A model generated the notes under the pieces. It saw nothing but the letters and a program-made list of their open reading frames with translations, had not been told where the DNA came from and made no database searches. DNA of 64,000 nucleotides from Azospirillum tabaci (lineage in GTDB: Bacteria > Pseudomonadota > Alphaproteobacteria > Azospirillales > Azospirillaceae). A program made the position numbers and the translations under genes. Every line of letters starts with the position of its first letter. Positions within the stretch are counted from its first letter, which is position 1. Location: contig NZ_JACCJY010000036.1 of assembly GCF_014596085.1 (NCBI RefSeq), positions 1 through 64,000 of the forward strand. The letters run 5' to 3'. Positions 7,145 through 14,787 of the stretch are shown in pieces.

Positions 7145-7798
7145 TCACGGCGCCGCGGTCAGAAGCGCGTCGCGGCGGCAGCGGTCGACCACCTTGGCGC
7201 CGCAGGGCATGAAGGACAGATCCTTGTTCAGGCACAGCCGCACCTCGGCCACGTCGCGCTTGGAGCAGATCAGCGCCACCGATTCCGGCTCAAGTCCCGG
7301 ATTGGCCTGGACGAACAGGCGCTCCACCTGGGTCGCGGGGATCGACAGGTCGGACTTCGGGGCCTGGAGCGCCTCGGGGACCTTCACCTTGGCGAAGGCC
7401 TTGCGGACCTGCGCGAAATAGTCGGTGACGGGCAGGCCGCTGCAGGTGCCGTGCTTCGTCCACTGATGCACGATCAGCCCGACGCTGGGCATCACCGGCA
7501 TGGTGGCGTCCACAACGGCGCGGGGGACCGTGCGGTCGCGGGTGCAGGTGGCCGGGTAGCCGCCGTTGCTGTACTGCGGCCACAGGCCGTGGACGATGAA
7601 GCCGAACTTTCGCTCCACCCCGCACTGGTCGGGGTCGGCGTCGCCCTGATTCTTGGCGCAGTGGGTGGGCGACCAGGACAGGCTGAGCACATAGTAATCG
7701 AAGGTGCCGGGCTCCGCCTTGCGCTGCGCCCATGACGCGCCGGTCATCGAGAGAAACGCAACCAAAGCTATGGTGATGGCTGGCAGAGCCGTCTTCAT
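7145..7798 (-). CDS. Ribonuclease T2 family protein (secreted)
   Basis: The 217 residues include a signal peptide (1-24, ending ASWA) and an RNase T2 domain. Both active-site segments are intact: CAS I FIVHGLWPQ (about 68-76) and CAS II HQWTKHGTC (about 111-119), containing the catalytic histidines, Glu/Lys and a disulfide cysteine. Several further cysteines fit the disulfide-bonded family fold. It should act in the periplasm or outside the cell, cleaving RNA to 3'-phosphate ends through a cyclic intermediate, probably for nucleotide scavenging. It stands alone, divergent from aat, and its stop codon lies beside the inverted repeat. Confidence 0.93.
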   Translation of the reverse strand: MKTALPAITIALVAFLSMTGASWAQRKAEPGTFDYYVLSLSWSPTHCAKNQGDADPDQCGVERKFGFIVHGLWPQYSNGGYPATCTRDRTVPRAVVDATMPVMPSVGLIVHQWTKHGTCSGLPVTDYFAQVRKAFAKVKVPEALQAPKSDLSIPATQVERLFVQANPGLEPESVALICSKRDVAEVRLCLNKDLSFMPCGAKVVDRCRRDALLTAAP

Positions 7799-7885
7799 AA
7801 TGGAGTCCCTCCTGTGAACGCTTCCTTCCGTTGCATACCATGGTGGGAGCCACCTGTCGCGCGGAAGTGGTGCGCTGAGATAACG

Positions 7886-7916
7886 TTGCTGGGGTGAGGG
7901 GGCAAACGGCTATAGT
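7886..7916 (+). promoter_or_regulatory. Possible aat promoter giving a leaderless mRNA
   Basis: TTGCTG (7886-7891) and TATAGT (7911-7916) are 19 bases apart, longer than the ideal spacing. If TATAGT is the -10 box, transcription would start at about 7923-7924, on the aat ATG itself. No Shine-Dalgarno sequence precedes that ATG, which agrees with a leaderless message. Confidence 0.3.
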
Positions 7917-7923
7917 GTCCGCG

Positions 7924-8565
7924 ATGATCGAACTGTCCGCATCGTTGCTTCTGCGCGCCTACGCCGCCGGCATTTTCCCGATGGCGGAGAACGCCGACTC
8001 CGAGGAGCTGTACTGGTTCGATCCGGAGCGGCGCGGCGTCCTGCCGCTGGAGGGCTTCCACGTCCCGCGCAAACTGCGCAAGACCGTGCGGCGCGGCCCA
8101 TTCGAGCTGCGTTTCGACACGGCCTTCCGCGCGGTGATCGAAGCTTGCGCGGAATCGACGCCGGACCGCCCGAAGACCTGGATCAACGGCGACATCCTGC
8201 GGCTCTACACCGAACTGCACGAGCGTGGCTGCGCCCACAGCGTGGAATGCTGGAGCGGGAGCCAACTCGTCGGTGGTCTGTATGGCGTCGCGTTGGGCGG
8301 CGCCTTCTTCGGGGAAAGCATGTTCAGCCGCGTCACCGACGCCAGCAAGGTGGCGCTGGTGCATCTGGTCGCCCGGCTGCGGGCGGCGGGCTACACGCTG
8401 CTGGACGCGCAATTCGTGACGGAGCATCTGAGCCAGTTCGGCGCCATGGAAATCCCGCGCTCCGAGTACCGCCGTCGGCTGGCCGCCGCCCTGGCGGTGC
8501 CGACGGACTTCGGCGGCGTGGACCAGGGCACGGCCATCGCGGCGTTGCTGGGCACGGAGGGGTGA
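7924..8565 (+). CDS. aat: Leucyl/phenylalanyl-tRNA-protein transferase
   Basis: Aat attaches Leu or Phe from aminoacyl-tRNA to proteins with N-terminal Lys or Arg, marking them for ClpS/ClpAP degradation (N-end rule). The protein has 213 residues from the ATG at 7924 and begins MIELSASLLLRAYAAGIFPM, the family N-terminus; a GTG at 7894 would add ten unconserved residues. Conserved segments are YWFDPERRGVLPL, FGESMFSRVTDASKVAL and the core AGYTLLDAQFVTEHLSQFGA. It is convergent with the DUF2155 gene, 21 bases away. Confidence 0.96.
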   Translation: MIELSASLLLRAYAAGIFPMAENADSEELYWFDPERRGVLPLEGFHVPRKLRKTVRRGPFELRFDTAFRAVIEACAESTPDRPKTWINGDILRLYTELHERGCAHSVECWSGSQLVGGLYGVALGGAFFGESMFSRVTDASKVALVHLVARLRAAGYTLLDAQFVTEHLSQFGAMEIPRSEYRRRLAAALAVPTDFGGVDQGTAIAALLGTEG

Positions 8566-8586
8566 AGGCGAGGCGCTGGGCTTGCC

Positions 8587-9045
8587 TCAGTCCCCCTCGC
8601 AGGACAGGACCCAGACGTCGTAGATCGGGTGCTCCATCGCCGACAGGGCGGGGCTGGAGGCGAACATCCAGCCGCTGAACACCGGCTCGGCCTGCTCGCC
8701 GGGCTTGTTCTCGATCACTTCCAGAAAGGCGGCGGTTTCCGGCGGCTCGATCGGCGGGTTCTCCTTGCAGGCGCGCAGCGTGATGCGCAGGCTGCCGAGC
8801 GTCTTGGTCTCGCCGACCGCGATGGTGAAGGTGGAGGTGCGGGCGGTGATCTTGTCCAGCCCCTGAAGCTTGGCGGCGGGGCGGCTGACCATCTCCTCCG
8901 GCACCGGGGCGGCGCCGGCCGGGCTGGTCAGGCTCAGGGCCGGAAGGCAGAGCAGCGCGGCCGCCAGGGCCGCGCCGCGAATGCGTTTGCCAACGATCGG
9001 GCCGATGAGGCTTTTCGGAGTCGTCGTCACTTGGATCGTCGTCAC
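8587..9045 (-). CDS. DUF2155 domain-containing exported protein
   Basis: This 152-residue protein, found widely in alphaproteobacteria next to complex I accessory and aat genes, has a GTG start and a hydrophobic export segment at about residues 22-44 (ending AGAA). The DUF2155 domain follows (about 60-150) with LDKITARTSTFTIAVGET, the Cys of LRACKENPP, FSGWMFASSPALSAMEHPIYDVWVLSC and a second C-terminal Cys. The two cysteines could form a disulfide in the periplasm. The GTG is in a repeated GTGACGACGA context, so the exact start is uncertain. The family's function is unknown. Confidence 0.9.
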   Translation of the reverse strand: MTTIQVTTTPKSLIGPIVGKRIRGAALAAALLCLPALSLTSPAGAAPVPEEMVSRPAAKLQGLDKITARTSTFTIAVGETKTLGSLRITLRACKENPPIEPPETAAFLEVIENKPGEQAEPVFSGWMFASSPALSAMEHPIYDVWVLSCEGD

Positions 9046-9136
9046 TGGGGATCGCTTCCGTGATGTCGAACGGCGTGGGCCGAAACCCGACAGCCTTCTA
9101 GCCCGGAAGCGTCTCCCCGTCTACTCCGTGCCGGCT

Positions 9137-9403
9137 TTACTGGGTGATGCTGCCGCTGGGGCGGGCGCCGCCGTAGGGAGCGTTGGTGGACGGACCGGCG
9201 GTGCCCTCCTTCTCCTCGACCTTCTGGGTGGCGGTGCCGCCCGCGGCACCCGCAGCGCCACCGACCACCGCGCCGACCGGCCCGCCGATCACGGCGCCCG
9301 CCGCCGCTCCGCCCAGAGCGCCGCTGGCGGCCTTCTCCTCGGTGTTGACGCCGCAGGCGGCGGCGAGCAGGGCGAGGCCGAGAACCAGGAAACGGGCTTT
9401 CAT
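9137..9403 (-). CDS. Small glycine-zipper lipoprotein
   Basis: The protein has 88 residues. It starts with a lipoprotein signal peptide and lipobox LAAAC; Cys17 would be lipidated. A glycine-zipper segment (about 27-58) follows, with repeated GxxxG/AxxxG spacing (GALGGAAAGAVIGGPVGAVV), then a short polar tail. Such proteins (OsmB/SlyB-like) insert in the outer membrane and are often envelope-stress induced. It is monocistronic or co-transcribed with DUF2155 91 bases downstream. The specific role is unknown. Confidence 0.8.
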   Translation of the reverse strand: MKARFLVLGLALLAAACGVNTEEKAASGALGGAAAGAVIGGPVGAVVGGAAGAAGGTATQKVEEKEGTAGPSTNAPYGGARPSGSITQ

Positions 9404-9539
9404 CGCTGATCTCCTTTGTGATGGGGCTGGCGTGATGAGTCTCGCGTGATCGGTGTGCCGTGTTGGGTCTGCGGAAGGAAACGGCAGCGTGGCCGCGGCT
9501 GTTCCGATGGGGTTTGGGAAAAAGTGGATGGCGCAAACG

Positions 9540-9563
9540 AAAAAAGGGGCCGTGAGGCCCCTT
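9540..9563 (-). terminator. Rho-independent terminator after mlaD
   Basis: Read on the minus strand: an 8-bp perfect stem AAGGGGCC/GGCCCCTT with a 4-base loop, followed by a run of six T. It lies 26 bases beyond the mlaD stop codon. Confidence 0.85.
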
Positions 9564-9588
9564 CGTTCGACGTCTTTGTATGCGGCGT

Positions 9589-10074
9589 TTACAGCTTGGG
9601 CGGTTCGCCGCCCTCCTGGCCGGGCTTGCTCATGTTCTGCAGCGAGAAGATGACCTGACCCAGGAGCTGTTCGATGCCGGGGGTGCTCTGCGTGTACTCG
9701 ACGCGGCCGTCCGGCTTGAGCATGTCCTCTTCGCCGCCCGGTTCCAGCGACAGGAACTTGCCGCCCAGCAGGCTTTCCGAGGCGATGACCGCCGCGGTGT
9801 CCTTGGGCAGCTTGATGTCCGGGTGGATCGACATGTGCACGACCGCCTGATAGCTCTTCGGGTCGAGCGTCAGTTCGGTGACCGACCCCACCTTCACGCC
9901 GCTGATCCGCACGTCCGCACCGCTCTGCAGGCCGGAGATGCTGGTGAAATTGGCGGTGAGGGCGTAGCCGTTCACCTTGCGCAAATCGGCGCTGGTGTAG
10001 GCGAAAGCCAGAAAAAAGCCGGCCACGGCGAGGACGACCCCGCCGAGCACGGTTTCAATCACATTGCGGCGCAT
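9589..10074 (-). CDS. mlaD: Outer-membrane lipid asymmetry protein MlaD (MCE domain)
   Basis: MlaD is the inner-membrane-anchored periplasmic MCE ring of the Mla phospholipid transport system between the inner and outer membranes. The 161 residues comprise one N-terminal membrane helix (about 7-27) and an MCE domain (about 37-115: YALTANFTSISGLQSGADVR, VGSVTELTLDP, ASESLLGGKFLSLEPG). The C-terminal helix forms the hydrophobic pore. The other mla genes (ABC subunits) are not beside it; the solitary position between NDUFA12 and DUF2155 genes is a typical alphaproteobacterial arrangement. Thirty bases separate it from the NDUFA12 gene upstream. Confidence 0.94.
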   Translation of the reverse strand: MRRNVIETVLGGVVLAVAGFFLAFAYTSADLRKVNGYALTANFTSISGLQSGADVRISGVKVGSVTELTLDPKSYQAVVHMSIHPDIKLPKDTAAVIASESLLGGKFLSLEPGGEEDMLKPDGRVEYTQSTPGIEQLLGQVIFSLQNMSKPGQEGGEPPKL

Positions 10075-10104
10075 GAGGAATTCCTAAGGGACCGCGCGGG
10101 CGTC

Positions 10105-10497
10105 TCAGCCCGGAGTCCAGGGTTCGTAATCGCCGGTGGCGCGCACGCGCTGCCCGCCCGCATACTGATGCCCGGGCGGCCGGTAGGCCTGGAGCGAGCC
10201 GGACAGGTTCGGGAGATGCTCCTTCTGCCACGGCTTGTGGAAGGCGCTGTTGCCTTCCGGCAGCGGCTCCTTGGTGGTGTGGTGGAGCCAGGAGTGCCAT
10301 TCCGGCGGCACCTTGGAGGCATCCGGCTCCCCGGCATAGATCACCCAGCGGCGTTCCTTGACGCCGGCGATCGCGCTCGGGGCGCGGTAATAGGTGTTGC
10401 CGAAGCGGTCGGTGCCGACCTTGTTGCCCCGGCGCCAGGTGACGAACCGGATGTGGATGTTCGCCATCCAGGTGATCAGGGAGATTTTCTCGCTCAT
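10105..10497 (-). CDS. NADH:ubiquinone oxidoreductase 17.2 kDa (NDUFA12) accessory subunit
   Basis: This supernumerary complex I subunit, shared by alphaproteobacteria and mitochondria, sits on the peripheral arm. From the ATG at 10497 it has 130 residues, starting MSEKISLITWMANIHIRFVT; an in-frame start at 10521 would add eight residues. Family marks are GNKVGTDRFGNTYYRAP, ERRWVIYAGEPDASKVPPEW and HHTTKEPLPE, followed by the Pro-rich end with WTPG. It is probably the first gene of the mlaD transcript. The main nuo operon is elsewhere. Confidence 0.94.
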   Translation of the reverse strand: MSEKISLITWMANIHIRFVTWRRGNKVGTDRFGNTYYRAPSAIAGVKERRWVIYAGEPDASKVPPEWHSWLHHTTKEPLPEGNSAFHKPWQKEHLPNLSGSLQAYRPPGHQYAGGQRVRATGDYEPWTPG

Positions 10498-10626
10498 CGT
10501 CGCTCGCGGTCGGTAAGCCATTCGGCCGGACGGGCTGGCCGGTTAAACGCGGGCGGCACTATGACACCCCCGGCCACGCTCGTCCACTGACTCCGCAACG
10601 TCTTTTCCCGCCTGACGGATTTGCCG

Positions 10627-11298
10627 TCAGGCGATGCGCCGGTCGGTCAGCAGCAGACGCAGCGCGAAGCCCAGGAACAGCACCCCCGCGACGCCGTCCA
10701 GCACCGCCCGCACCCGCGCGCTCGACAGGGCGCGCCGCGCGGCACCGGCGCTGAGCGCCGCGACCCCCAGCAGGTAGAGGCCGCCGATGACGCCGAGGAT
10801 CGCGCCGAGCAGGAAGATCTGCAGCGCGACGTGGCCGAGCGCCGGTGCGACGAATTGCGGCACGAAGGCGAGATAGAACAGGATGACCTTCGGATTCAGC
10901 AGATTGGTCAGCAGCGCCTGGAGGAAGACGCGGTGCGCCGGGGCCGACTCGGGCTTGGCGGTCGCCTCCTCCGCGCCGCCGCGGCGGCCGAAGCCGCTCC
11001 GCAGGGCGCTCCACAGCGCCCGCCCGCCGATCCAGCCCAGATAGGCGCCGCCGGCGTAGCGCAGCACGTCGAACAGGGCCGGGGAGGCGGCGACCAGCGC
11101 CGAGATGCCGGCGGCGGCGAGCAGCGCGTGGATCAGGTTCCCCACGGTGATGCCGGCGGTGGCGACCACCCCGGCGTTGCGCCCTTCCATCACGCTGCGC
11201 GACAGGACCAGCAGCGAATCCGGTCCCGGCGCCAGCGTCAGGACCAGCGCCGCGACGAGGTAAAGCTGAAGCAGATGCGGGTCGAGCGGCAGGGCCAT
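10627..11298 (-). CDS. LysE family amino acid exporter
   Basis: This 223-residue inner-membrane protein has about six hydrophobic segments. It carries the LysE/RhtB signature near the N-terminus (VLTLAPGPDSLLVLSRS), the GAYLGWIGGRALWSA segment and LTNLLNPKVILFYLAFVPQF before the second half. The family exports amino acids or related small molecules by proton exchange; the substrate is not predictable here. It starts 13 bases after the acyltransferase stop codon on the same strand, so it probably shares the lipid A transcript by position rather than by function. Confidence 0.92.
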   Translation of the reverse strand: MALPLDPHLLQLYLVAALVLTLAPGPDSLLVLSRSVMEGRNAGVVATAGITVGNLIHALLAAAGISALVAASPALFDVLRYAGGAYLGWIGGRALWSALRSGFGRRGGAEEATAKPESAPAHRVFLQALLTNLLNPKVILFYLAFVPQFVAPALGHVALQIFLLGAILGVIGGLYLLGVAALSAGAARRALSSARVRAVLDGVAGVLFLGFALRLLLTDRRIA

Positions 11299-11311
11299 GG
11301 GACTTTCTCCG

Positions 11312-12220
11312 TCAGTCGGGCCAGCGCCGGTGCAGCCAGAGCCATTCGGCGGGGCGCTCGCGAATCCATTGCTCCAACAGACCGTTCAGGCGCTCCATCA
11401 AAATCCGCACATCAGCGTTGCGGTCACCGGTGTTGGGAGACTCGACTGGCGGCAGAACGGTGATGCGGAAGCGCGCGCCGCCCAGCCGTTCCGTCCGCGC
11501 CGGCACCAGCGGGATGCCCAGCCGCAGGGCGAGCTGCGCCGCCGCCGGGGCGGTCATGGCGTCGCGCCCGAAGAAGGGGACGGGCATGCCGTCGTTCATC
11601 TTCTGGTCGATCAGCATGCCGACATGCCCGCCCTTGGTCAGCACCCGGATAAGCGTGCGCGCGCCCTCCGGTCCCTTGGGAATGTGCGTGCCGCCGGCGG
11701 CCCCCCGCAGTTCGGTCAGCAACCGGCCCACATAGGGGTTGTTGGGCGCGCGGTAGACCACGGCCAGTTCCAATCCCATCTTGCGGGAGCAGACGGGCTT
11801 CACTTCCCAGTTGGCGAAATGGCCCGAGACGAGGATGCCGGCCTTGCCGTCGTCGCGCAGGGCGTCGATGTGCTCGCCCCCGATCACCTCGGTCCGTCCG
11901 CCGGGGCCGTACGCGCCGATGGCGTCGAGGTGCGGGTACTCGGCGATGACGCGGCCCAGATTGTCCCACATGCCAAGGATGATCGCCTCGATCTCCGCGC
12001 GGGATTTCTCGGGGAAGGCGCGCTCCAGGTTGCGGCGGGCGGTGCGCGTGCCGCGAAGGCGCGGGCCGACGGTCCGCCCGATCCAGCCGCCGAGAGCCGA
12101 GGCGCGGTCGAGCGGCAGGGCGCGGAACAAGCCGCAGAAGCCGTAGACGAGGACGGCCTCCAGCGGGTAGCCGACCCGCCGGGTCAGCCAGGACACCAGG
12201 GGGCCGCGCGGCTTAGCCAT
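11312..12220 (-). CDS. Lipid A biosynthesis (late) acyltransferase, LpxL/HtrB family
   Basis: The 302-residue membrane-associated enzyme transfers a secondary acyl chain from acyl-ACP to the Kdo2-lipid A precursor. The catalytic HX4E motif is visible in LVSGHFANWEVKP. The downstream block MLIDQKMNDGMPVPFFGRDA and the substrate region ERAFPEKSRAEIEAI also fit the family, and the C-terminus carries the usual W-LHRRWPD end. The gene start overlaps the lpxK stop by 8 bp, so translation is coupled. Together with waaA and lpxK it forms a lipid A/Kdo assembly operon. The exact acyl position (LpxL or LpxM type) cannot be told. Confidence 0.92.
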   Translation of the reverse strand: MAKPRGPLVSWLTRRVGYPLEAVLVYGFCGLFRALPLDRASALGGWIGRTVGPRLRGTRTARRNLERAFPEKSRAEIEAIILGMWDNLGRVIAEYPHLDAIGAYGPGGRTEVIGGEHIDALRDDGKAGILVSGHFANWEVKPVCSRKMGLELAVVYRAPNNPYVGRLLTELRGAAGGTHIPKGPEGARTLIRVLTKGGHVGMLIDQKMNDGMPVPFFGRDAMTAPAAAQLALRLGIPLVPARTERLGGARFRITVLPPVESPNTGDRNADVRILMERLNGLLEQWIRERPAEWLWLHRRWPD

Positions 12221-13223
12221 TGGGAACTCCAGTCGGAAGCGCGGTCAGAAGGGGGGCGAGCAGGCGGTCGAGGGCGGCGGGGTCCCGCCAGACGGCGCGC
12301 ACCGGCACCGCCCGGACCAGGGCGCGCAGAGGGTCCGGCAGGCGGACGGCGTCCTTCACGGTGGTGACCGGCAGGGCGCCCAGGGCGTTGGCGCGGTCGA
12401 CCAGGGCCATCACCTCCTCCGGACGGTAAGGGTGGTGGTCGGCGAAGGCGGCGCGCTCCACGACGCGGGCGCCCAGCGCCTCCAGCGTCGCGAAGAACTT
12501 CTCGGGCCGTCCGATGCCGGCGAAGGCCAGGACCGCCCGTCCGGCCAGATCGTGGGCGCTCTCCACGGGTTCCAGCCGGGCGTGCAGGACGGGCAGCGCG
12601 CCGGCCACGCGGCGCTCCACCCCGGCGCGGTCCTCCCCCAGCACGACCACGGCTCCGGCGCGGGCCAGCCCGCGGGCCACCGGCTCGCGCAGAGGGCCGG
12701 CCGGTACGAGATGGCCGTTGCCGAAGCCCACCGCGCCATCCACCACGATCAGCGACAGATCCTTGGCCAGCCCGGGATTTTGGAACCCGTCGTCCATGAC
12801 CAGGACGGATGCGCCCGCGGCGACCGCCGCCCGCGCCCCGGCGGCGCGGTCGCGCGCCACCCAGCAGGGACCATGGGCGGCCAGCAGCAGCGCCTCGTCG
12901 CCCACCGCGGCGGAGTCGTGGGTGCCGAGGTCGACCGGCAGCGGGCCGTGCTCCCGCCCGCCATGACCGCGGGTGAGGAAGGCGGGGGCGACGCCGCGGG
13001 CGCGCAGAGTGTCGGCCACGGCGATGCAGACCGGCGTCTTGCCGGCCCCGCCCGCCACCAGATTGCCGACGCAGAGGACCGGGACGGCGGCCCGCTCCGG
13101 CTGTCCCGCCGCCATGCGCAGTTGCCCGGCCAGCCCGTAGAGCGCGCCCAGCGGGGCGAGCGCCCAGCCCAGAGCCGCCCCGGCGGCGCCGCCGGACCCG
13201 TACCAGAAGCCGGGAGTCCTCAT
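12213..13223 (-). CDS. lpxK: Tetraacyldisaccharide 4'-kinase
   Basis: LpxK phosphorylates the 4' position of the tetraacyl-disaccharide 1-phosphate to give lipid IVA at the inner membrane. The protein has 336 residues. An N-terminal hydrophobic part (about 9-35) precedes the P-loop region LCVGNLVAGGAGKTPVCIAV (about 50-69). LVMDDGFQNPGLAKDLSLIV and FAGIGRPEKFF are further family hallmarks, as is ADHHPY in the C-terminal half. The start overlaps the waaA stop codon (ATGA at 13220-13223), and the end overlaps the acyltransferase gene. Confidence 0.97.
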   Translation of the reverse strand: MRTPGFWYGSGGAAGAALGWALAPLGALYGLAGQLRMAAGQPERAAVPVLCVGNLVAGGAGKTPVCIAVADTLRARGVAPAFLTRGHGGREHGPLPVDLGTHDSAAVGDEALLLAAHGPCWVARDRAAGARAAVAAGASVLVMDDGFQNPGLAKDLSLIVVDGAVGFGNGHLVPAGPLREPVARGLARAGAVVVLGEDRAGVERRVAGALPVLHARLEPVESAHDLAGRAVLAFAGIGRPEKFFATLEALGARVVERAAFADHHPYRPEEVMALVDRANALGALPVTTVKDAVRLPDPLRALVRAVPVRAVWRDPAALDRLLAPLLTALPTGVPNG

Positions 13224-14503
13224 GCCGCGGGCCGGACGCTACCGGCGTCCAGGACGGGGGCCAACGCCGCCAGCGCGCGGTCGACGATCCGCCGGTTGCC
13301 TTCGGTCACCGCGGTCGCTCCGGCGGCCACGCCGGCGCGGGCGGCCTCGTCGGTCAGCAGCCGCCCGACCGCGTCGGGCAGCGCCTCCGCCCCGGCCACC
13401 GGCAGGGCTCCTCCGGCGGCTTCGAGCTGGCGGGTGATCTCCGCGAAGTTCCACATGTGCGGACCGTAGAGAACGGCGCAGCCGAGCAGGGCCGGCTCGA
13501 CCGGGTTCTGGCCGCCGTGCGGCACGAAGGAGCCGCCCATGCAGACCACCGGGGCCAGCCGGTAGAACAACCCGACCTCCCCCATCGTGTCGGCGATGTG
13601 CACGGCGTCGGTGGCGGCCGGCAGGGCGCCCTCGCCGCGGCGCGAGACGGTCAGGCCGCGCCCGCGCAGCAGCGCCGCGATGTCGGCGCCGCGGTGGGCG
13701 TGGCGGGGAAGCAGCAGGGTCAGCAGGCCGGGGAGGCGCGGGGTCAGTGCCTCATGCACCGCGGCGGCCAGCTCGTCCTCGCCGGGGTGGCTGCTGGCGA
13801 GCAGCCAGACAGGGCGCCCGGCGCAGGCCGCGCGCAGCGCCTCCAGGGCCATGGGGTCGGCGGGCGGCGGCTCGGCGGAGAATTTCAGGTTGCCGACGCT
13901 GACGACGCCCCGCGCGCCCAATCGGCGCAGCCGGTCCGCGTCGCCGTTCGACTGGGCCAGCGTGACCTGGAAGGTGGAGAGCAGTGGCGTGATCAGGCCC
14001 GACGCGCAGCGCCAGCGGGAGAAAGAGCGCTCCGACATGCGCGCGTTGACCAGCGCCGCCGGAATGCCCCGCGCCCGCACCGCGGCCAGCAGGTTGGGCC
14101 AGATCTCCGATTCCGTCCACAGCACCAGATCGGGTTGCCAATGATCGAGGAAACGGTCCACGGCCGACGGCAGATCCACCGGCACATATTGGTGAAAGGC
14201 GCGCTCCGGCAGACGGCGGGCCATCAGCTCCGCCGAGGTCACCGTGCCGGTGGTCATCAGGACCGTCAGATCCGGGGTCTCGTCCAGCAGGCGGTCGATG
14301 AGGACGAGGACCGAGTTGGCTTCCCCGACGCTGGCCGCGTGAATCCAGGCGAGCCGCCCGGGCGGGCGCGGACGAGCGGGCGTGCCGAACCGTTCCCCCC
14401 GGCGGGCGGAGTCCTCCTTGCCGGCGGCCAGCCGCCGGTCGAGATACAGACGAACCGCCGGCCCGGCGAGGGTCGTCAGGCCGCGGTAGAGTGACTGAAG
14501 CAT
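13220..14503 (-). CDS. waaA: 3-deoxy-D-manno-octulosonic acid (Kdo) transferase
   Basis: This family 30 glycosyltransferase attaches Kdo to lipid IVA. From the ATG at 14503 the protein has 427 residues, beginning MLQSLYRGLTTLAGP with a membrane-association helix. The open frame extends to 14650, but the extra 49 residues look random. Visible family segments are GRLAWIHAASVGEANSVLVL, SEIWPNLLAAVRARGIPAAL and ARMSERSFSRW. The C-terminal half has MGEVGLFYRLAPVVCMGGSF, HGGQNPVEPA and GPHMWNFAEI. It is the first gene of the waaA-lpxK-acyltransferase-LysE run and is divergent from the globin-type chemoreceptor. Confidence 0.96.
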   Translation of the reverse strand: MLQSLYRGLTTLAGPAVRLYLDRRLAAGKEDSARRGERFGTPARPRPPGRLAWIHAASVGEANSVLVLIDRLLDETPDLTVLMTTGTVTSAELMARRLPERAFHQYVPVDLPSAVDRFLDHWQPDLVLWTESEIWPNLLAAVRARGIPAALVNARMSERSFSRWRCASGLITPLLSTFQVTLAQSNGDADRLRRLGARGVVSVGNLKFSAEPPPADPMALEALRAACAGRPVWLLASSHPGEDELAAAVHEALTPRLPGLLTLLLPRHAHRGADIAALLRGRGLTVSRRGEGALPAATDAVHIADTMGEVGLFYRLAPVVCMGGSFVPHGGQNPVEPALLGCAVLYGPHMWNFAEITRQLEAAGGALPVAGAEALPDAVGRLLTDEAARAGVAAGATAVTEGNRRIVDRALAALAPVLDAGSVRPAA

Positions 14504-14787
14504 GCGGGTCGAAACGCCATCCACAAAACCAACGCGGCCAGGAATCCCGGCCGCGGTCCCCACCACTTTAGCACGGGGGGCTGTGGCAGAGGTAAGGCTT
14601 TGCGCTGGCGTCGACCGGAAGGCTGATGGCCGGATGGGGGCTGCGCGCATACCAGGGTATGACGATTTTGCGATCCATTATGATAATTTTGAAGCAATCC
14701 GATGCTATCCCTATGACGTAGAAACGTCGGCAGCTTCAAGGAAGGCGGGCAAGGCGCCGGCCTCCAACATTTCAGGATGATAATATC

